Numbered from the stretch's first letter, positions 33,035 to 46,268 are shown. The stretch is 64,000 nt of DNA from Lycorma delicatula (GCF_047948215.1 NC_134455.1:75641189-75705188), one strand, 5' to 3'. Notes: generated by a model not told the origin, from the letters alone. Numbers and translations: made by a program.

Positions 33035-34019
33035 GCTGTTCAAAATGGCGGCCTTCATCACAATACTTGTTTCCAGGCGTTTTTTTATTAATTGCCTGAT
33101 TCTTTTAAAGATTCTAGGTGTCTGAAGAATCCTTTCAATCCCATTTAGAATTCTTGTGTGAAATTTTTCTATAGTATCCATGGTGATGTCGTACACGAGT
33201 GTCTTTAAATAGCCCCGTAATAAAAAATCGAAAGATTAAGATCGGGAGACTCTGCAGGCCATACTATTGGACCTCCTCGGCTAATCCATTTGTCTGGATA
33301 TGCTTCATTTAGATGATCTGGAACTTGTAATCTGTAATGAGCCGGAGCCCCAACCAGAGTGAACCACTTTTTGTTGCGTATTTTTAGTTGCAATTCTTCG
33401 AGTAAAAGTAGAATTCGGCCGTCAAGAAATGTAAATATCTTCCACCATTGAGTGTTCAAGTAAAAACAGATAAATAACTGGTCACCCCAGAATACCAGCT
33501 CATATGTTTACATAAAATTGGTACTGGTGATGGTTCTCTGAAATGAGGGGTTTCAATTGACATGTGCGTAATAAAAAAGGCCGATCTTGTAAATTTGTCT
33601 TACTTCGTGAAGGAAATATCATTCAAAAAATTCGGTTAGTATATTTTCGGATAAACTATTGACATACCCGAACACAGCGAGTATAATCTCAAGGTAAAAT
33701 AGCTTATACTCGATAATGATAGGCATGGAGTTGCTGCTCATGCAAAACGAACTGTTGCATTACTAACATTGAAATCAAAGGGTCTAGTACTTTTTTCGGG
33801 ATGGTTAGATATTTCACTTAACACAACCTCTTCAAATTCGGGTGTACATATTCAACTTCGTCGTCCTGATTTACCACGTTTTTTCAGGTTTCAGGGTTCC
33901 TGTGCCTCTGAGCCGTCTATGAATGAATGAAAACATTGTGTGAAAAGGTAACACTCGATTAGGAAAGTGTTCCTGATACAGACGTCTTGAAGCACTGTAT
34001 AATTCACATTACCTGCCAT
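33035..34019 (-). pseudogene. Transposase of element 2 (DUF4817-type), disrupted
   Basis: A different subfamily from element 1. From a Met at 34019 (the true start may be a little upstream) the text reads through a KKRGKSGRRS-like segment to PEFEEVVLSEISNHPEKSTR (about 33850-33790). The middle is degraded. A good block at 33390-33215 reads GAPAHYRLQVPDHLNEAYPD, then KWISRGGPIVW and PAESPDLNL, which includes the catalytic Asp of the PDLN site. The C-terminus, IEKFHTRILNGIERILQTPR and KKRLETSI, ends near 33035. Multiple stops and frameshifts. Confidence 0.82.
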
Positions 34020-34754
34020 GGTGAATAAGATAGTGGTAAAAATAATTAACTCGTACAGCGAAGATCAACGTATTCACTTGGTCAAAAGCAAAAGATAAAC
34101 TGAGTATTAGTTTTTATTTACAATTATAACAATTTGATAATTACAAAATCTGTTTTAATGCAAATTATTTTTCATTATTATTTGCTATAATATTTTCAAT
34201 ATTAAATTATTATAATTTATTATATGATAACATTAATAAAAATTTTCCAGTTGAGATCGTGTCTTATTCAATTTTATTCGGGAGGAAATGAAAACTGTTT
34301 TTTTAATATAGAGTAATTCACTTCAAGAATTTTTGCAATAACTTTGCTACTTGTGAAGGGATTTGAATAAATAAGGTGTCATTTTCTTTGCCATAAAACG
34401 CATATCATTTCATGTAATAACGTACATTTAAATAAACCAGCTAGTGTAAAGATATTAAAATTAAAATGTTTACATGGCCGCCATTTTTAAGTAGATCAAG
34501 AGATCAGGTTCGTTATTTTTATACAAGTAAAGCTTTAGGCACCCTAGCAGTATACCAAATTTCAGCTCGATACGATTAGCCATTACTGAAAAACAAATTT
34601 TTGTTAAAAATAAAAAATTACCGATAGCTGGTAAACTAAGCGTTTCCGGACATATGTTGATGTGAAGTTTTTTATTTATTTTGAAGTGGGGGACCATCCC
34701 CTAAATTCTTGAAACTGTTTTTATAAATAATATATAAAAATATATATATACAAG

Positions 34755-35897
34755 CATATTTGGTCATTAAACATTAATGCATCGTAATAACATAATGATA
34801 TATGGCCTGATATCTCAGTTTTTAAAAAATATTTTGCGTAATTGGAAACTTAAAGCAAAAATAACACGTACTTCCGCACTCTAAAAAATCATTGCTCAAG
34901 CTTGGTAGTATTCACTTCTCAAAATTCCATTTATTATTTTTATGAAAAGGTGGAATTCTTCTTTGTTTTTACGATTTTTTTTTAATACGGACGGAATTTG
35001 TCGTAAGACCAGCTACATTTTACTATAAATAAAACAAACAGGTAAATAAAACAGACTTTAAAAAACACTTGAAAATGTACAAAAAAGTAAACAAATGTTT
35101 TTTTTTTCAATTTCGTCTTCTTTAAATATCGACTTTTTAAAGTCAAGGCCCAATTTAAGTTTAGGAAGTTATTACTTTAATGGAACCTTCAAAAAGTCAA
35201 AACATAAAAAATTGGAAAAACATTTTATTACTTTTTTGATATGGTTTTTGAAGTTTTTTTATGTTAATTTTACTGTTGTTTATTTATTATTAATTAAAAT
35301 TTTATAACAATTAAAGATTACAGCTTTTTTTAAATTTTAATATTGTACAATAAATACTAAATATAATTACATCTGGCCGATATTAACTTAACACTTAAAA
35401 TTATATTAACACAATCAAACTTTCTCTTTTGCCATGCATTTTAGTTTTAATAAACAAAGAATTCTATCATGAAATGACTTGAGTAAATAAAATTACTAAA
35501 AATATAGAAATAAAATATTTATTTACACAGAATAATTTTCATTTTTATTAGTAATACATTTTGAGTTAAAATCTTATTTGTTTTAAAATTACATTGAACC
35601 TATTAATTAAACATTTTCATATAGTATAACTTGGTAAATTTAACACCCTAATCTCAGCTTTCCATTAATCTGAGCTTTTCACTTGGTCCCTTGAATTTTA
35701 TGTATAATGTATATAAAAATTTACCAAAAACTTAAACTTCATAGTTTAATTAAAAGTTGCATTTTTGCGTAGATTATAACAGCTATTGCAATATATTAAA
35801 GAATACAATTTTTTTGAAGGTATTTCCCGTACGTATTTTTCATTTATTATCTTTAGTTGACCTGTTATTTATAGACACACATTTATATATAAAAACA
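34755..35897. other. AT-rich DNA, nothing recognised
   Basis: No supported gene or repeat family. Mostly homopolymer-rich AT sequence. Confidence 0.5.
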
Positions 35898-36755
35898 ATC
35901 ATAACCAGTGGCGGCTCGTAGCTAAAATTAGTAGGGGTGCTGCTTCAGAAAATTTTTTTCTGAGCCTTTTCAAGACCGTGGTTAAAGTTTTCTGTAAAAT
36001 AAAACAACCAAAAAAATGAATCAAATAGAATAGCTGGAAGCAGAATAATAATCTAATTCTACATTTTATCATATTCAAGAATATGGTACAAGGTTTTTAA
36101 GCACAATGTGCTTAATACCGAATAAGGAATAGAATGTCAATACAGATAATATTTTTTAATATTATTAGATATAGTCCAGCGGCGCTTAATTTAAATTTCT
36201 ATACTAACAAAAATAAATACATTTGTTTTTACTAATTACCTTCTCTTTCGGCCTTCCAGCGTGTTTTTGGGCAGATCTGGCAATCAAATGCCCTTGCTTT
36301 CCGCCATCTTCTGAACACTACTGAAAAAAACAGTTAAACCACCTTCATATTCCTTCCACCGACTAAATTAGAAAAGGAAACGAACAAGGAACGTTCCATA
36401 CACATGCGGAATAAAAAAAAACTACCTTCCACCAGCACGCCAGGATCAGCACTGCAGGAGTGACAGTGCTGTCTTCCTCGCGTGCAGCTTCCTATGTGAG
36501 CATGCGCACAAAAGCCAAACACCACGCCATTGGAACTGTGAAGCGCACAGTTCCATACAAAGATTTTTGTATTTTTTTTTCATAAACTGTGGGATGGCTA
36601 CTGACATTAAGCTTAAGGATTATATATTGTAAAAGTATAAAGAAAGAATTAAAGAAAACAGAACTCATTATATAAATGTTATCGATAATATCAAGTGGTT
36701 ATATGGGATGCTCCAGTTCCACAGTGACTATATGCGAGACACCACTGATCATAAC
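35898..36755. mobile_element. Non-autonomous hAT-type element (842 bp) with 8-bp TSD
   Basis: The element 35906-36747 is flanked by perfect 8-bp direct repeats atcataac (35898-35905 and 36748-36755). Its ends are short inverted repeats: left CAGTGGCGGCTCGTA, and the reverse complement of the right end CAGTGGTGTCTCGCA (12 of 15 match). An 8-bp TSD with a CAGTGG-type tip is the classic hAT signature. No transposase is encoded, so it would need one supplied in trans. The interior is more GC-rich than its surroundings at 36235-36560 and holds a small perfect hairpin at 36531-36555. An open stretch at 36334-36525 is not convincing as a gene. Confidence 0.85.
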
Positions 36756-38190
36756 TAAAGAGAAAATCTGTATATTTGTTGGAGATTCCAGTGTTAGTAA
36801 GCTGTTCTTTTTTATAATCTTGATAGAAATTACAAAACTTTAATATGTTGTGTTATACCCAACTAACAGTACTCCAAATTGGGGAAATTCCTCTAATAAA
36901 ATGAATGTCTTTTGATCAATAAAGGAACTTAGTACATAAATATATAATAATACTACTAACAAAACTAATATTTATATTTTGTATTTTTATACACAAATTT
37001 CATTCTGAAATAGAATCAATACATAGAGGTTTCAATCACATTTGAATGATACTTTTCTGTCTTATTCACTTTATTCATTCTTTTCAAATTACTTCTACAT
37101 TTCCTGTTAATCATACATTACTATCTTAGCTCATCTGAATCTTCACACAGAATAAAATGCTGTGTGAAATAACTCATAAAATTGAAAAAAACTCTGTTTT
37201 AACCATATATATATATATATTTACTATTACTTTTATTTTCTAAGAAAGACTTAAGTATGGTATAACACATAAATGATGTCTTTCTTTTCCTACATTTTCT
37301 TAAGTGATTCTATAAAATTCCATTTAGTATGAGGATTGTACATTGTGTACAATCCACAAACTAAATGGAATTATAAATGACTTTTATCTTAAGTATTGTT
37401 TGGTATCCATGTTTCATATTCAATATTAACTTAAAATAGCTAACATTTACATAAAAAATGCAGTGATCATTACTGGAATAATAAAAACTTTTTAATAATA
37501 AAAAACTATTGGATTAAAACAAAAATCTAAAATGTATAAAAATTCCACTGAATTCTATCCGAAATTCTATCCAATATACAAATAAATTAACTTCAGTGAA
37601 TTAATCATTTGTCTTTGATTTTGAAGTTTGCCTGTACGAGTACCTAATAAACATCAGAATAAAAAATTATCAAATTCAATTTTGTGTTTTTTCTTGGTAA
37701 ATCCTTTTAGTTTCAAAAAAAAATTATTCCCAATATTAAAATATTTTTAAACCTGAATAACACATAACTGAAAAAAATATATTTAAAAATACTGATGTAA
37801 GCATTAATATGAATGCAAAATATACACTTTTATTAATATTACATCATATCTTTTTTATCACATTAACAGTTGCGTTGAATTGTGGTTGAATTAAAGAAGT
37901 TATTTTGGAATGACAAATAATGCCTGTTACTCTTTTTATTTACTTTAAAATGTAAGTTAATCTATATAGATAGAATGTATCCACAATTAATTTTTTAGTT
38001 CTGTGATAAGTTACATTATAACTATCATGAAAAAATAAATATTATATTTCGTAGTAACAAATTAAATTAAACCATCTGAATACCAAATGAGGCTACAATC
38101 TTTTATTATTAGTAAAATTACTCACTAGGATGGATTTACAAGAAAGTAAAATATAATTTGTACTAAATGAAGGCAGTCTTTTTTTTCTTA
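36756..38190. other. AT-rich DNA with a foldback
   Basis: No gene recognised. A near-perfect foldback spans 37316-37372 (aattccatttagt...actaaatggaatt, with an inner ggattgtac/gtacaatcc stem). Confidence 0.5.
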
Positions 38191-38194
38191 AAAA

Positions 38195-38290
38195 TGGGTG
38201 GGTTCAAGAGTGTCATTCTAGCCCTCAAACTAATCTTAGAAGGCAAGCTCAAGAAAAATACCATCAACATGGGATTTGTAACAATATATT
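38195..38290 (+). pseudogene. RTE LINE reverse transcriptase relic
   Basis: A short stretch reading VILALKLILEGKLKKNTINM then GFV. It aligns with residues 652-678 of the intact RTE protein at 8853 (the REAILGLRLIVEGRLKKKK region before the first catalytic Asp). The surrounding sequence is too decayed to follow. A very small relic. Confidence 0.5.
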
Positions 38291-38299
38291 AAAAATTTT

Positions 38300-41080
38300 A
38301 ACTAATGTTTGACTGAAATATGAGTAAAAAAAAATTAAACTGATTAATTTAAGAATTAATGATAAAAGCAGAAGAGGAACAAAGCTGATTCCAGTTTCAA
38401 AAATAGAGGCCAAGGCAAATAGGTCAGGTAGTTGGACACCTCATTGTTTTTTAACTTTGCAATAGAAACAGTACTGTTATTAAATAATAAAAAAGAGAGA
38501 ACAATCTAATAAATTACTCAAAATTGCTCTCAATTTTTTGATTTGTAAAATCAGTATGATAAAAATTATTAGCTATTGAATTCTTTCTGGAAAGTTGCAA
38601 TTTATTGACTGCTTTCAGTTAACCGAGCCTAGAAAAGTTTTTATTGAATATTAATTTTTTTTTTTTACTTTTTATAGGCATACATCTTTATTTTTTAACT
38701 TATATAAACAGAATTATATATAATAATATTGTATAAATATAATTTATTTCATACAAACCAATATAAAAATATTACATTTTTATTGATTTTTTTGTTTCTA
38801 CACAACAGAAGTTGCTCTGTACCTTTTATCTTTTTAGAGATAAATAAATCATGAAAGTGAGATGTACGTCAAAAAAGATCAAAATTATTTTGTATTAATC
38901 ATGAACTACTGAAGAAAGGTCAGAGCTAGGAGTTTTCAATTATAATGTAGATGTTGTCTTGCAGTAATTCAAGCCAGTTGTTGTTAGTTATGAATACTAA
39001 TTTTATTCAGATTAGATATGTAATTATACAAATCACATAAATAATGAGTATATAATATTCAAATTATAAAAAAACTTCCTTATATTTGCTTGTACAGTTC
39101 AAGGAATCCCTTCATTAGAGCAGCATAAAAAAATAAAAAACAGAGGTGTTAAAGTATATGTTCATCCATAAAAACAGCAATGGTGTAAATATGTTAATAC
39201 AATAAATAAATACAAATTAAATTACAATCTAAAAGGCATTATTTGAGTACATGAATAATAAATGTCATTGTACACAATTCAGATTTATTTAATTAGTATT
39301 ATTTAAAACTTCACCAACAAAGTAGGTTTTTTCTAAAAAAAATATTTTTATTAAGTTTTTTCTTATTATTCTGAATCAGATAAAGGGATTTAGGGTTGGG
39401 TCTTAACGGTTTAAGCCACTCTAACGCACCTCTAATTTGTATATTTGCAGTTCAACACCCAAAAAGACTGGAAAAAAGTTAAATAAAAGTACTAATGACT
39501 GAAAAGTAGACACTGTTATTTAAGACAATTTAAAAATCAATAACTATACATATAGTTTTTGATTTCATTATATATAATTTTGATATATATGTTTATTCAT
39601 ATTTTATACGTGCAATAATAATACTTTAATGTTTTTTTAACATGAGATAAAATTTTATAATCATTTAATTTTTCTATCTCATAGTCTTTCTTTTCCTAAA
39701 TCTTCTATCCTTCAACAATCCAATTTTTTTTTCATTGAAGAGCATGGGTGTGCCTTAAACAACAATATATACATTATTTGCTTTGGTAATATTAAACAAG
39801 GACTTTCTAAAGTAGAAATGGATTACAAGTATGGTTAAAGTAGATTAAATAAACATAAATAACAGAATTTTAAATACCTTGGATATAATTAATCTTAAAA
39901 AAATCTCTGGCTTATTAAACCCACATTTCTTACGTGATTCTTTGTTCAAGTGTAACCCTTACCATGCTAAATCTATTAAATGTTAAACCAGTACTAAATA
40001 ATAAAATTTAATAGTAAATTCAGAGGGTGGCATGATGATGGAAGGGTTTAAAAATTACAGTTGGTAAGGGAAACAAGAGAAACACATTGGATGGGTTAAG
40101 TCCAGGATGGTAAAAAATTTACAACAGCTAATCTGCCAGAAATATTTTTAATGATGATAAGATAGAGATATCAATCAGCAGACAAAAGCTGAGAGTAAAA
40201 CGAAGATTTTCTCTCTGTTAAACTACTTCTCAACTTATATTCATGTTGAATAACCCAGCATTATCCAACCAGCTTGATAACACTACATCAGTCCTTTAAG
40301 CAATTGACCAAGTGTAACTAATAGCTTCAAGAATTACAACAGAAAGAAGTGACTTTGAATAATCCAAACCTAGTTAGTATTTAGAGCAAAATCATATGTC
40401 AATAAATCTATCAATAAAAATATTCTTGATTCTAAAATATTTAAAATTCAGTAGATCTATTGCTCTCTTTTCAGGTATATTACTTCAAATACATTTTCTT
40501 CATCTCTCTAACTTTTTAGAAAATTCAACAACATACTGGATTTTATTTTATTTGTTTTTCTAAACTGACTAAAAAATGCAAAAAGTCTTGAACGTATACA
40601 TTCACATACAAAGCATTATGCAGTTTTTTTATGAATACAATTTTAAATTTTACATAAAATGAATTTCTGTAAAATAAAATAAAATTCTGTTATTATGCTG
40701 TAAAGAAAATCCTATAATGCAAGACCATCAAGAGAAAATTCTACAGCAAGTCTGAAAAATCCCTGTAATTAACATATTGCTACTATTTTTAAAGGTGCAC
40801 TGTATTCAGTTTCTAGGAAATAATTTCTTTATTGTGGTTGGTAACTCTGCTCTCAAGGTCACACAGGACCTACCTCGCTTCTTTGTTTCAATTATATAAA
40901 ATGGACAAAAGATGTGTATGCAAACATGCGTTGCCAGCACCCAGTTGATTGAGTGGTTTCCAATTAAACCTATACCGTAGTTTAATAAGTATGGTCAATA
41001 AATCACAGTCAATAGTACATGATCATATTAATTAAGACAATATGAATCCATTTTAATCAACTTTTGTGGATGAGACATGG
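38300..41080. other. AT-rich DNA, nothing firm
   Basis: No gene supported. A stretch at 39385-39470 has a tRNA-like look (a B-box-like gcagttcaacaccc) and could be another old SINE, but no second copy was found to confirm it. Confidence 0.45.
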
Positions 41081-41089
41081 AATATAATG

Positions 41090-41580
41090 TTGCAGCCTGC
41101 CATGCTTTATTAGCATGATTTCCAAATGTGTTCCATTCAAAAGTGTTATTTTTTATGAATGTAAAATTTATCATACATCATGAACCAGGAATGTAGTTTT
41201 CTGGGTTAACGATATCCTTATTTTAAGTGTGTGGAAAGGAATCCACCACATACCATATGGGCAAGAATGACATCACAGTTCTTGTACAGACCATATTTTT
41301 TTTTAAATACATGAATGACGATTCTTATTTGCAAATGCAGGAAAGACAGTAAACAATTTGACTTGAATGTATCTGGATACACCAAGACAGGACTGCAGCT
41401 CATTTTGCTGTTCAACTACATGGTTTCCTAAATAAAAAATTTCCAGGATCCTGGATCAGCCATACTTCACAAGCATCACTAACCCCATTGCAATGGCCAT
41501 CATGAAGTCCTGGCCTTACCACTCATTATGAGGAATAACCCAGGCCTGTTACTTCAATGTCAATATACAACAAAAATAAG
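41090..41580 (+). pseudogene. Decayed Tc1/mariner-like transposase (DUF4817-type)
   Basis: A relic in broken frames. FPNVFHSKVLFFMNVKFIIH (about 41125) corresponds to the first catalytic region, with FSDE degraded to FFMN. HHEPGM follows. YLQMQER (about 41327) is the mid-domain. DRTAAHFAVQLHGFLNKKFP then GSWISHTSQASLTPLQWP (about 41385-41500) replaces the QQDGAPAHF...GRxG...WPPRSPDL block. Neither catalytic Asp is intact. This is the fifth transposase of this group in the window. Confidence 0.65.
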
Positions 41581-41679
41581 AATGGCATAACAGTGTGGAG
41601 AAAGCGCTTTCAAATTTAACTCCAAAGATAATACACAAGTCAAGGAGGATGTAGGGATGCATAGCTCTGTGCATTCAGC

Positions 41680-41702
41680 ATTCAGCATTCAGCACGACAG
41701 TG
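41680..41702. repeat. (CATTCAG)3 short tandem repeat
   Basis: Three consecutive 7-base units (gcattcagcattcagcattc). Confidence 0.8.
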
Positions 41703-42189
41703 CACAACAGATCCATTGGATAAATAATACACAAACACAAATGTAAATAAATGTTCAAATGAACTAAGACTAGGGATATGGGGGAGGAGATTTACAGAGA
41801 TACTGTATACTTTAATATAACTTATTTTGTTCAGGGAAAGACAGTAAATTATGATCTCCTACAATATGACAGTTTCATGTCACCTAGAATGTCTTGAGAA
41901 GGAACGTCCTGCAATAACTGAGGATCTAGGCAAAGTAGTTATTGAGTAGTAGTTGCGACCAGTGTCAAAAAAAAAATGAATAGTAAAACCAGCAATCTTA
42001 TCTCTGTATGGATAAGAATGGGAGGCGAGCACTCAAGTTCTTAAACATAGACTTCTTAGGTATGATTTATTAAATTCAATTAGTCCTTGTTCATTTAAAT
42101 ACAGGGACACGTCACAGAGTAATTGCTCTACACCAGAGAAATACATATTGTAGTGCATCTGAATAATGGACCAAGATAGAACTAGGAGA

Positions 42190-42370
42190 ATGGAATAAAA
42201 GAGTTATAGCAATATGGAGCATGAGGACAATGATTAAATCAGGTAAAATAAAGGAAGTGTAAATACTAAAATGTGCAATGAAATGTTTAAGTATTGATTA
42301 TATGTTGAAATAATGCAAGACATAATGGAAAAGATAAGGAAAATCAGTAATCTATGTTATACTTGATTAC
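42190..42370 (+). pseudogene. LINE endonuclease N-terminal relic
   Basis: One frame reads WNKRVIAIWSMRTMIKSGKI then KEV, and further on a CLSIDYM-like segment. This resembles the start of the APE endonuclease domain in RTE-type LINEs (WNVRS-x-x-x-x-GK, as in the intact protein at 8853). Only about 60 residues are traceable, with stops. Confidence 0.4.
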
Positions 42371-42484
42371 AACAGATAGAGCTGAACTGCTACTGGATTT
42401 TTAATGAACACATGAGTGAAAAACCTTGCTGGAATGTAAGATTATTAATGAAACACGTACAGGAGATTAGAATCAACAAGAAGT

Positions 42485-42628
42485 TCAGAATTATGTATGA
42501 TGTCTTATAGTTTCTTGATGTTAGATAATTTTTGTAGAATAAGAAAAATGCCAAGCTTGATTGAGATTTGAATCCAAAACTGTCTGGATGAGAGGTAAAG
42601 ACTCTTATCACCCTGCCATAGAGGTTGT
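42485..42628 (-). repeat. SINE family B copy
   Basis: On the minus strand: an A-box-like segment (tatggcagggtgataagag), a B box (ggattcaaatctc), then a body with cttggcatttttcttattc. The 3' part is diverged. Confidence 0.6.
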
Positions 42629-42639
42629 GAGGTGGCAAG

Positions 42640-45600
42640 AATATAATAATATCAGCAGGTATTAGATACAACAAGAAAAAGCAAGGGAACAAGAATGTGA
42701 TGTACTAATGGAAAGGTTGATGGGAGTGTTGGGTTAGGAAAAGGTGAGAAAAAGAGTGCACTGGAGGCTTGTAGTTGAGGAAGCCAAAGTCCATCCATTT
42801 CAACACCTGTAGTAAAGAATATAACTAATTTAGTTTTCTACTTACAGTCACAAACCAATAATCTATAACATCCATTTAATTACAGATTATTTTTTTAAAT
42901 TCATTAATAATTATTCTTATTATGATTAATATTATTTAAATATGCTAATTATTACTTTTTTAATTAACATTAACTTCAAGGTTAATAATTATTTCAATAT
43001 TGTAAGCCTTATGCTGTAGTAATTAAATAAAATAAATTAATTCATCTCGTTATTCAAAGATTATATAATTTTAATCTTTCACTCAGAAAATGTTAGTCTA
43101 TGAAAAGTATAAAATTTAATCTCCAGAGTATGTACTTTTAATAAATTTATTTTCTGCATTCAATACATTGCTTTAACTAAGACTAGATATTTTTATTTTA
43201 TTGAATTATTACACATTTCAAAGATTCCCATAACAAATCAAATTTGAAGACATTTTAACAGAAATATATATGAGCAAGAAACAAAAATATTACACAATAA
43301 ACAATTAAGAAAAAAAATTTATACAAAAATACTATTACAGTATTAATGCACAAAAATACTATGCAATTACAAAATATTTATTTAAACAAAACACTGTCTA
43401 ATAAAATAATGATGTGATATAAATTACGGTATATGCTTATGTGCTTTTAATTTTTACCTTACAGAACAAAAGACAGTGTAAGCCAACATTTTCATATTTC
43501 TAGAAATCTGAAAACTAGAAAAAGGTAATAGAAAAAGAACTGTAAAGACTCAACAAATGATATAATAATACCAAGACAAAATGAATAATTAAATATAAAA
43601 TATCAGTGAATTATGTGAACACCAAATATAATGTAAATAATCACATAATTAAATTACTTCTAAGCTGGAAAATTATCAAAAATGTTTTTACGTTATTTCA
43701 TTAAACAAATGTATGTAATACATTATTTCATATCAAAAGGGGCACATCAATTTTTTACATTACACTAACTGTTCTAGTCTTTCTTATGCTTTTGACACAT
43801 GTAAAATAATTGAGGCAATTAAGAATCACTAGTCAGGATTGTTTTCTCACAATGATGCAGACAATTGTTTATGATAGTCAAAATTATTTATGATAATAAT
43901 TTATATCACTTTTATAATATTTATATCACTTACAGACATAAATATCACCTGTATTTTGGTGAGCTTAGCCTGCTAATACACAGTGTACATTTTGCTCAGT
44001 GAATAAGGCATTAAGAGATCACTTCATTTCTCATTTCCCTTTGTATGTCTGTGTGGAATTTGAAAATAGCTGACATTATCAGAGAAGTGACTTGTGATCA
44101 AGTTGCCTACTACCGTTGTGGTTATGACACTTAACATATTTTTTTAAAACAATTCTAATTTTAGAAGAGCAATATGACACAACATTGCTAAAGGTTCAGT
44201 TAAGTCAATAATAATAATAAATATCTTTATACTCTAGACTGTGAGGAAAGAGATTCAGAACTTCAGTTTCTATCTCTAATAAATTATCCTAATGACATAA
44301 AATATCCCACAGTTTACAAAATGTTTTTATTTCAAAAAACAAAACTCCAAGCTTATCAATCTGCCAATCATTTTTTAAGTAATATTAATTATAATTAGAT
44401 GAACTTGAATCTTCATCTTTATAAATGTATTTAAAATACATACTCAAATGTTTAGTAATTAATATTTTCAAAGTTATTACATTATTCTGTAACAATTTAA
44501 TTTATTTATTATTACCTTTACAAAGTTGTCTAACAATTATTTGATATATTTATATTTTTTAATATATTAATATAGACTATAACCACTTCTTTTTATTGAA
44601 CATTTTTTATTTTATAATGCTGCTCTAATCAGTTTCCCTTCATTTTTTCAGACAAACAATACTTTTTTATCAATGGAGAAGCTCATCTATCATTTCTGTT
44701 GTGCTGTACAGTAATATTATAATCAGAATAAAGTATTTATTTAAATAAACAATTCTAAAAATGGACCGGAAAAAACATTACTAGGAATTTACTGTAGGAA
44801 GTGGGAATAAATCTGATTACAAAATAATTTAACTTTTGAGATTTATTAAGTCTTGTCTTTGATATTTCACCAGTTCAAATAATTTGGCAGGAGCGTAAGT
44901 AAGTAGAATGAGTATTAATTCAAAATTAATTATTCTATTAACTTATAAAAAAGTCACTGCAATATTTAGAAAGTTAACAATCATATTTCCCAGGGCACTT
45001 GACACCCAAAAATTCTCCTTTTGCCTTTCAATTCTAAGTTAATCAGTTCACTGCTGAAACTAAAGCTTAAACATGACAGTACTTCTAAATGCTTGTGCTG
45101 CCAATATTTTAATTTGCTTGTATTAAGCAAACAATATTTTAATGCTTGTGCAGTTTACTTTAATTTTTCAGATTTAATTAACATTATATATATTTTCGTT
45201 ATTGTCCCACCAGTTTCCAGTATACACAAAATATGAATGAATTGGAAAACTTAATATTTTTTCTACCTTTGTAGAATTTATCTATCACATGCTAGTTACG
45301 TTTTGCTAACCTGTTTGCAAGAAGTTCAACTAACCAGAAAACCAAAATTCTCTTGTAACAAATTTTTGTTTAATTTTGTCATTTCATTTTTGTTTTACTT
45401 ATCCTAATTGATATATTATGAATAGTACAAATAAAATATTTATTCAAATTATTTCAGAAAATACAATCCACTTGTTTGAAAATCAAGCTCCTCGGACAGG
45501 TTATACTGGCAAACTTATGGGCACATGTGAATAATTAAGGTTTGGATTTACCAAGTTGGCATCTCAGCCAGTTCTGTTTTTTGTGCATTACACCAAATAG

Positions 45601-46232
45601 GAAGCAAGAGTTCTTGGTCAGCTCTGCAAGTATTCAAAGTCAACACCTCACTAAGCTCCATTACAGCGGCTGCCCTGATGGCTATTAGGAGGTATTACAT
45701 GTGGATTCAAACCAGCTATCCACTCACAGAAGGACTTCCTCTGATCAGGGTCAGGTTAGTTTACTACCTTGCTCAAGTTCATTTGTATTATAAATAACAC
45801 ACAGCAGAAATAAATTTCATATGATCATTAATCTACGAAACTTAGACACTGTATTCATTACTGGTAGTTTACTATCAATTATACTACCACTAGACCTACC
45901 ACGTAACAAACTCAAGAACATGTGTACCACATAATGGTGAGTTTCATATAAAAAATGATTTCGATTAAAAAAATTTAATGTATGCAGAATTCCCAATTTA
46001 ATTTATATACTCTCAATTAATTTTAAAAGAAAAAGAACTACCAAACAACTTGTAAATACAAGCAAATACAGTTAACTACATAGCTGTTAGTACAAATCCA
46101 TCCATATACCAATACTGCTAACGTATTACTGGGAATCAATTGACAAACAAGCTGTTTTGGTGAACAATACTTGTTAATATGAAGCTGATGATATTGATAC
46201 AGTATATTATCATGATGAATATGTCATTGCAA

Positions 46233-46268
<36 letters not shown>

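Larger units (their letters stand above)
32061..34750 (-). mobile_element. Element 2: Tc1/mariner-like transposon with very long inverted repeats
   Basis: A second element of about 2.7 kb lies within about a dozen bases of element 1 and has different sequence. Its inverted repeats are about 600-650 bp (left 32061-32915 including a 196-bp insertion; right about 34160-34750). Paired blocks include gtttcaagaatttaggg, ccggaaacgcttagtttacc, gtatcgagctg, tatactgctaggg, acttgtataaaaataa, and the inner gataatttgcatt. A minus-strand transposase occupies 33035-34019. The exact outer tips are blurred by AT-rich sequence on the right. Confidence 0.82.

Noticed and set aside
36334..36525. Cys/His-containing minus-strand frame (63 codons)
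   Set aside because: It lies inside the non-autonomous hAT-type element and has no regular metal-binding spacing.
39385..39470. tRNA-like stretch considered as a tRNA gene
   Set aside because: The B-box-like sequence is imperfect and no cloverleaf could be drawn. At best an old SINE head without a second copy here.
46235..46262. (TA)n tract considered as an element end or origin-like site
   Set aside because: A simple dinucleotide repeat without inverted termini or flanking duplication.
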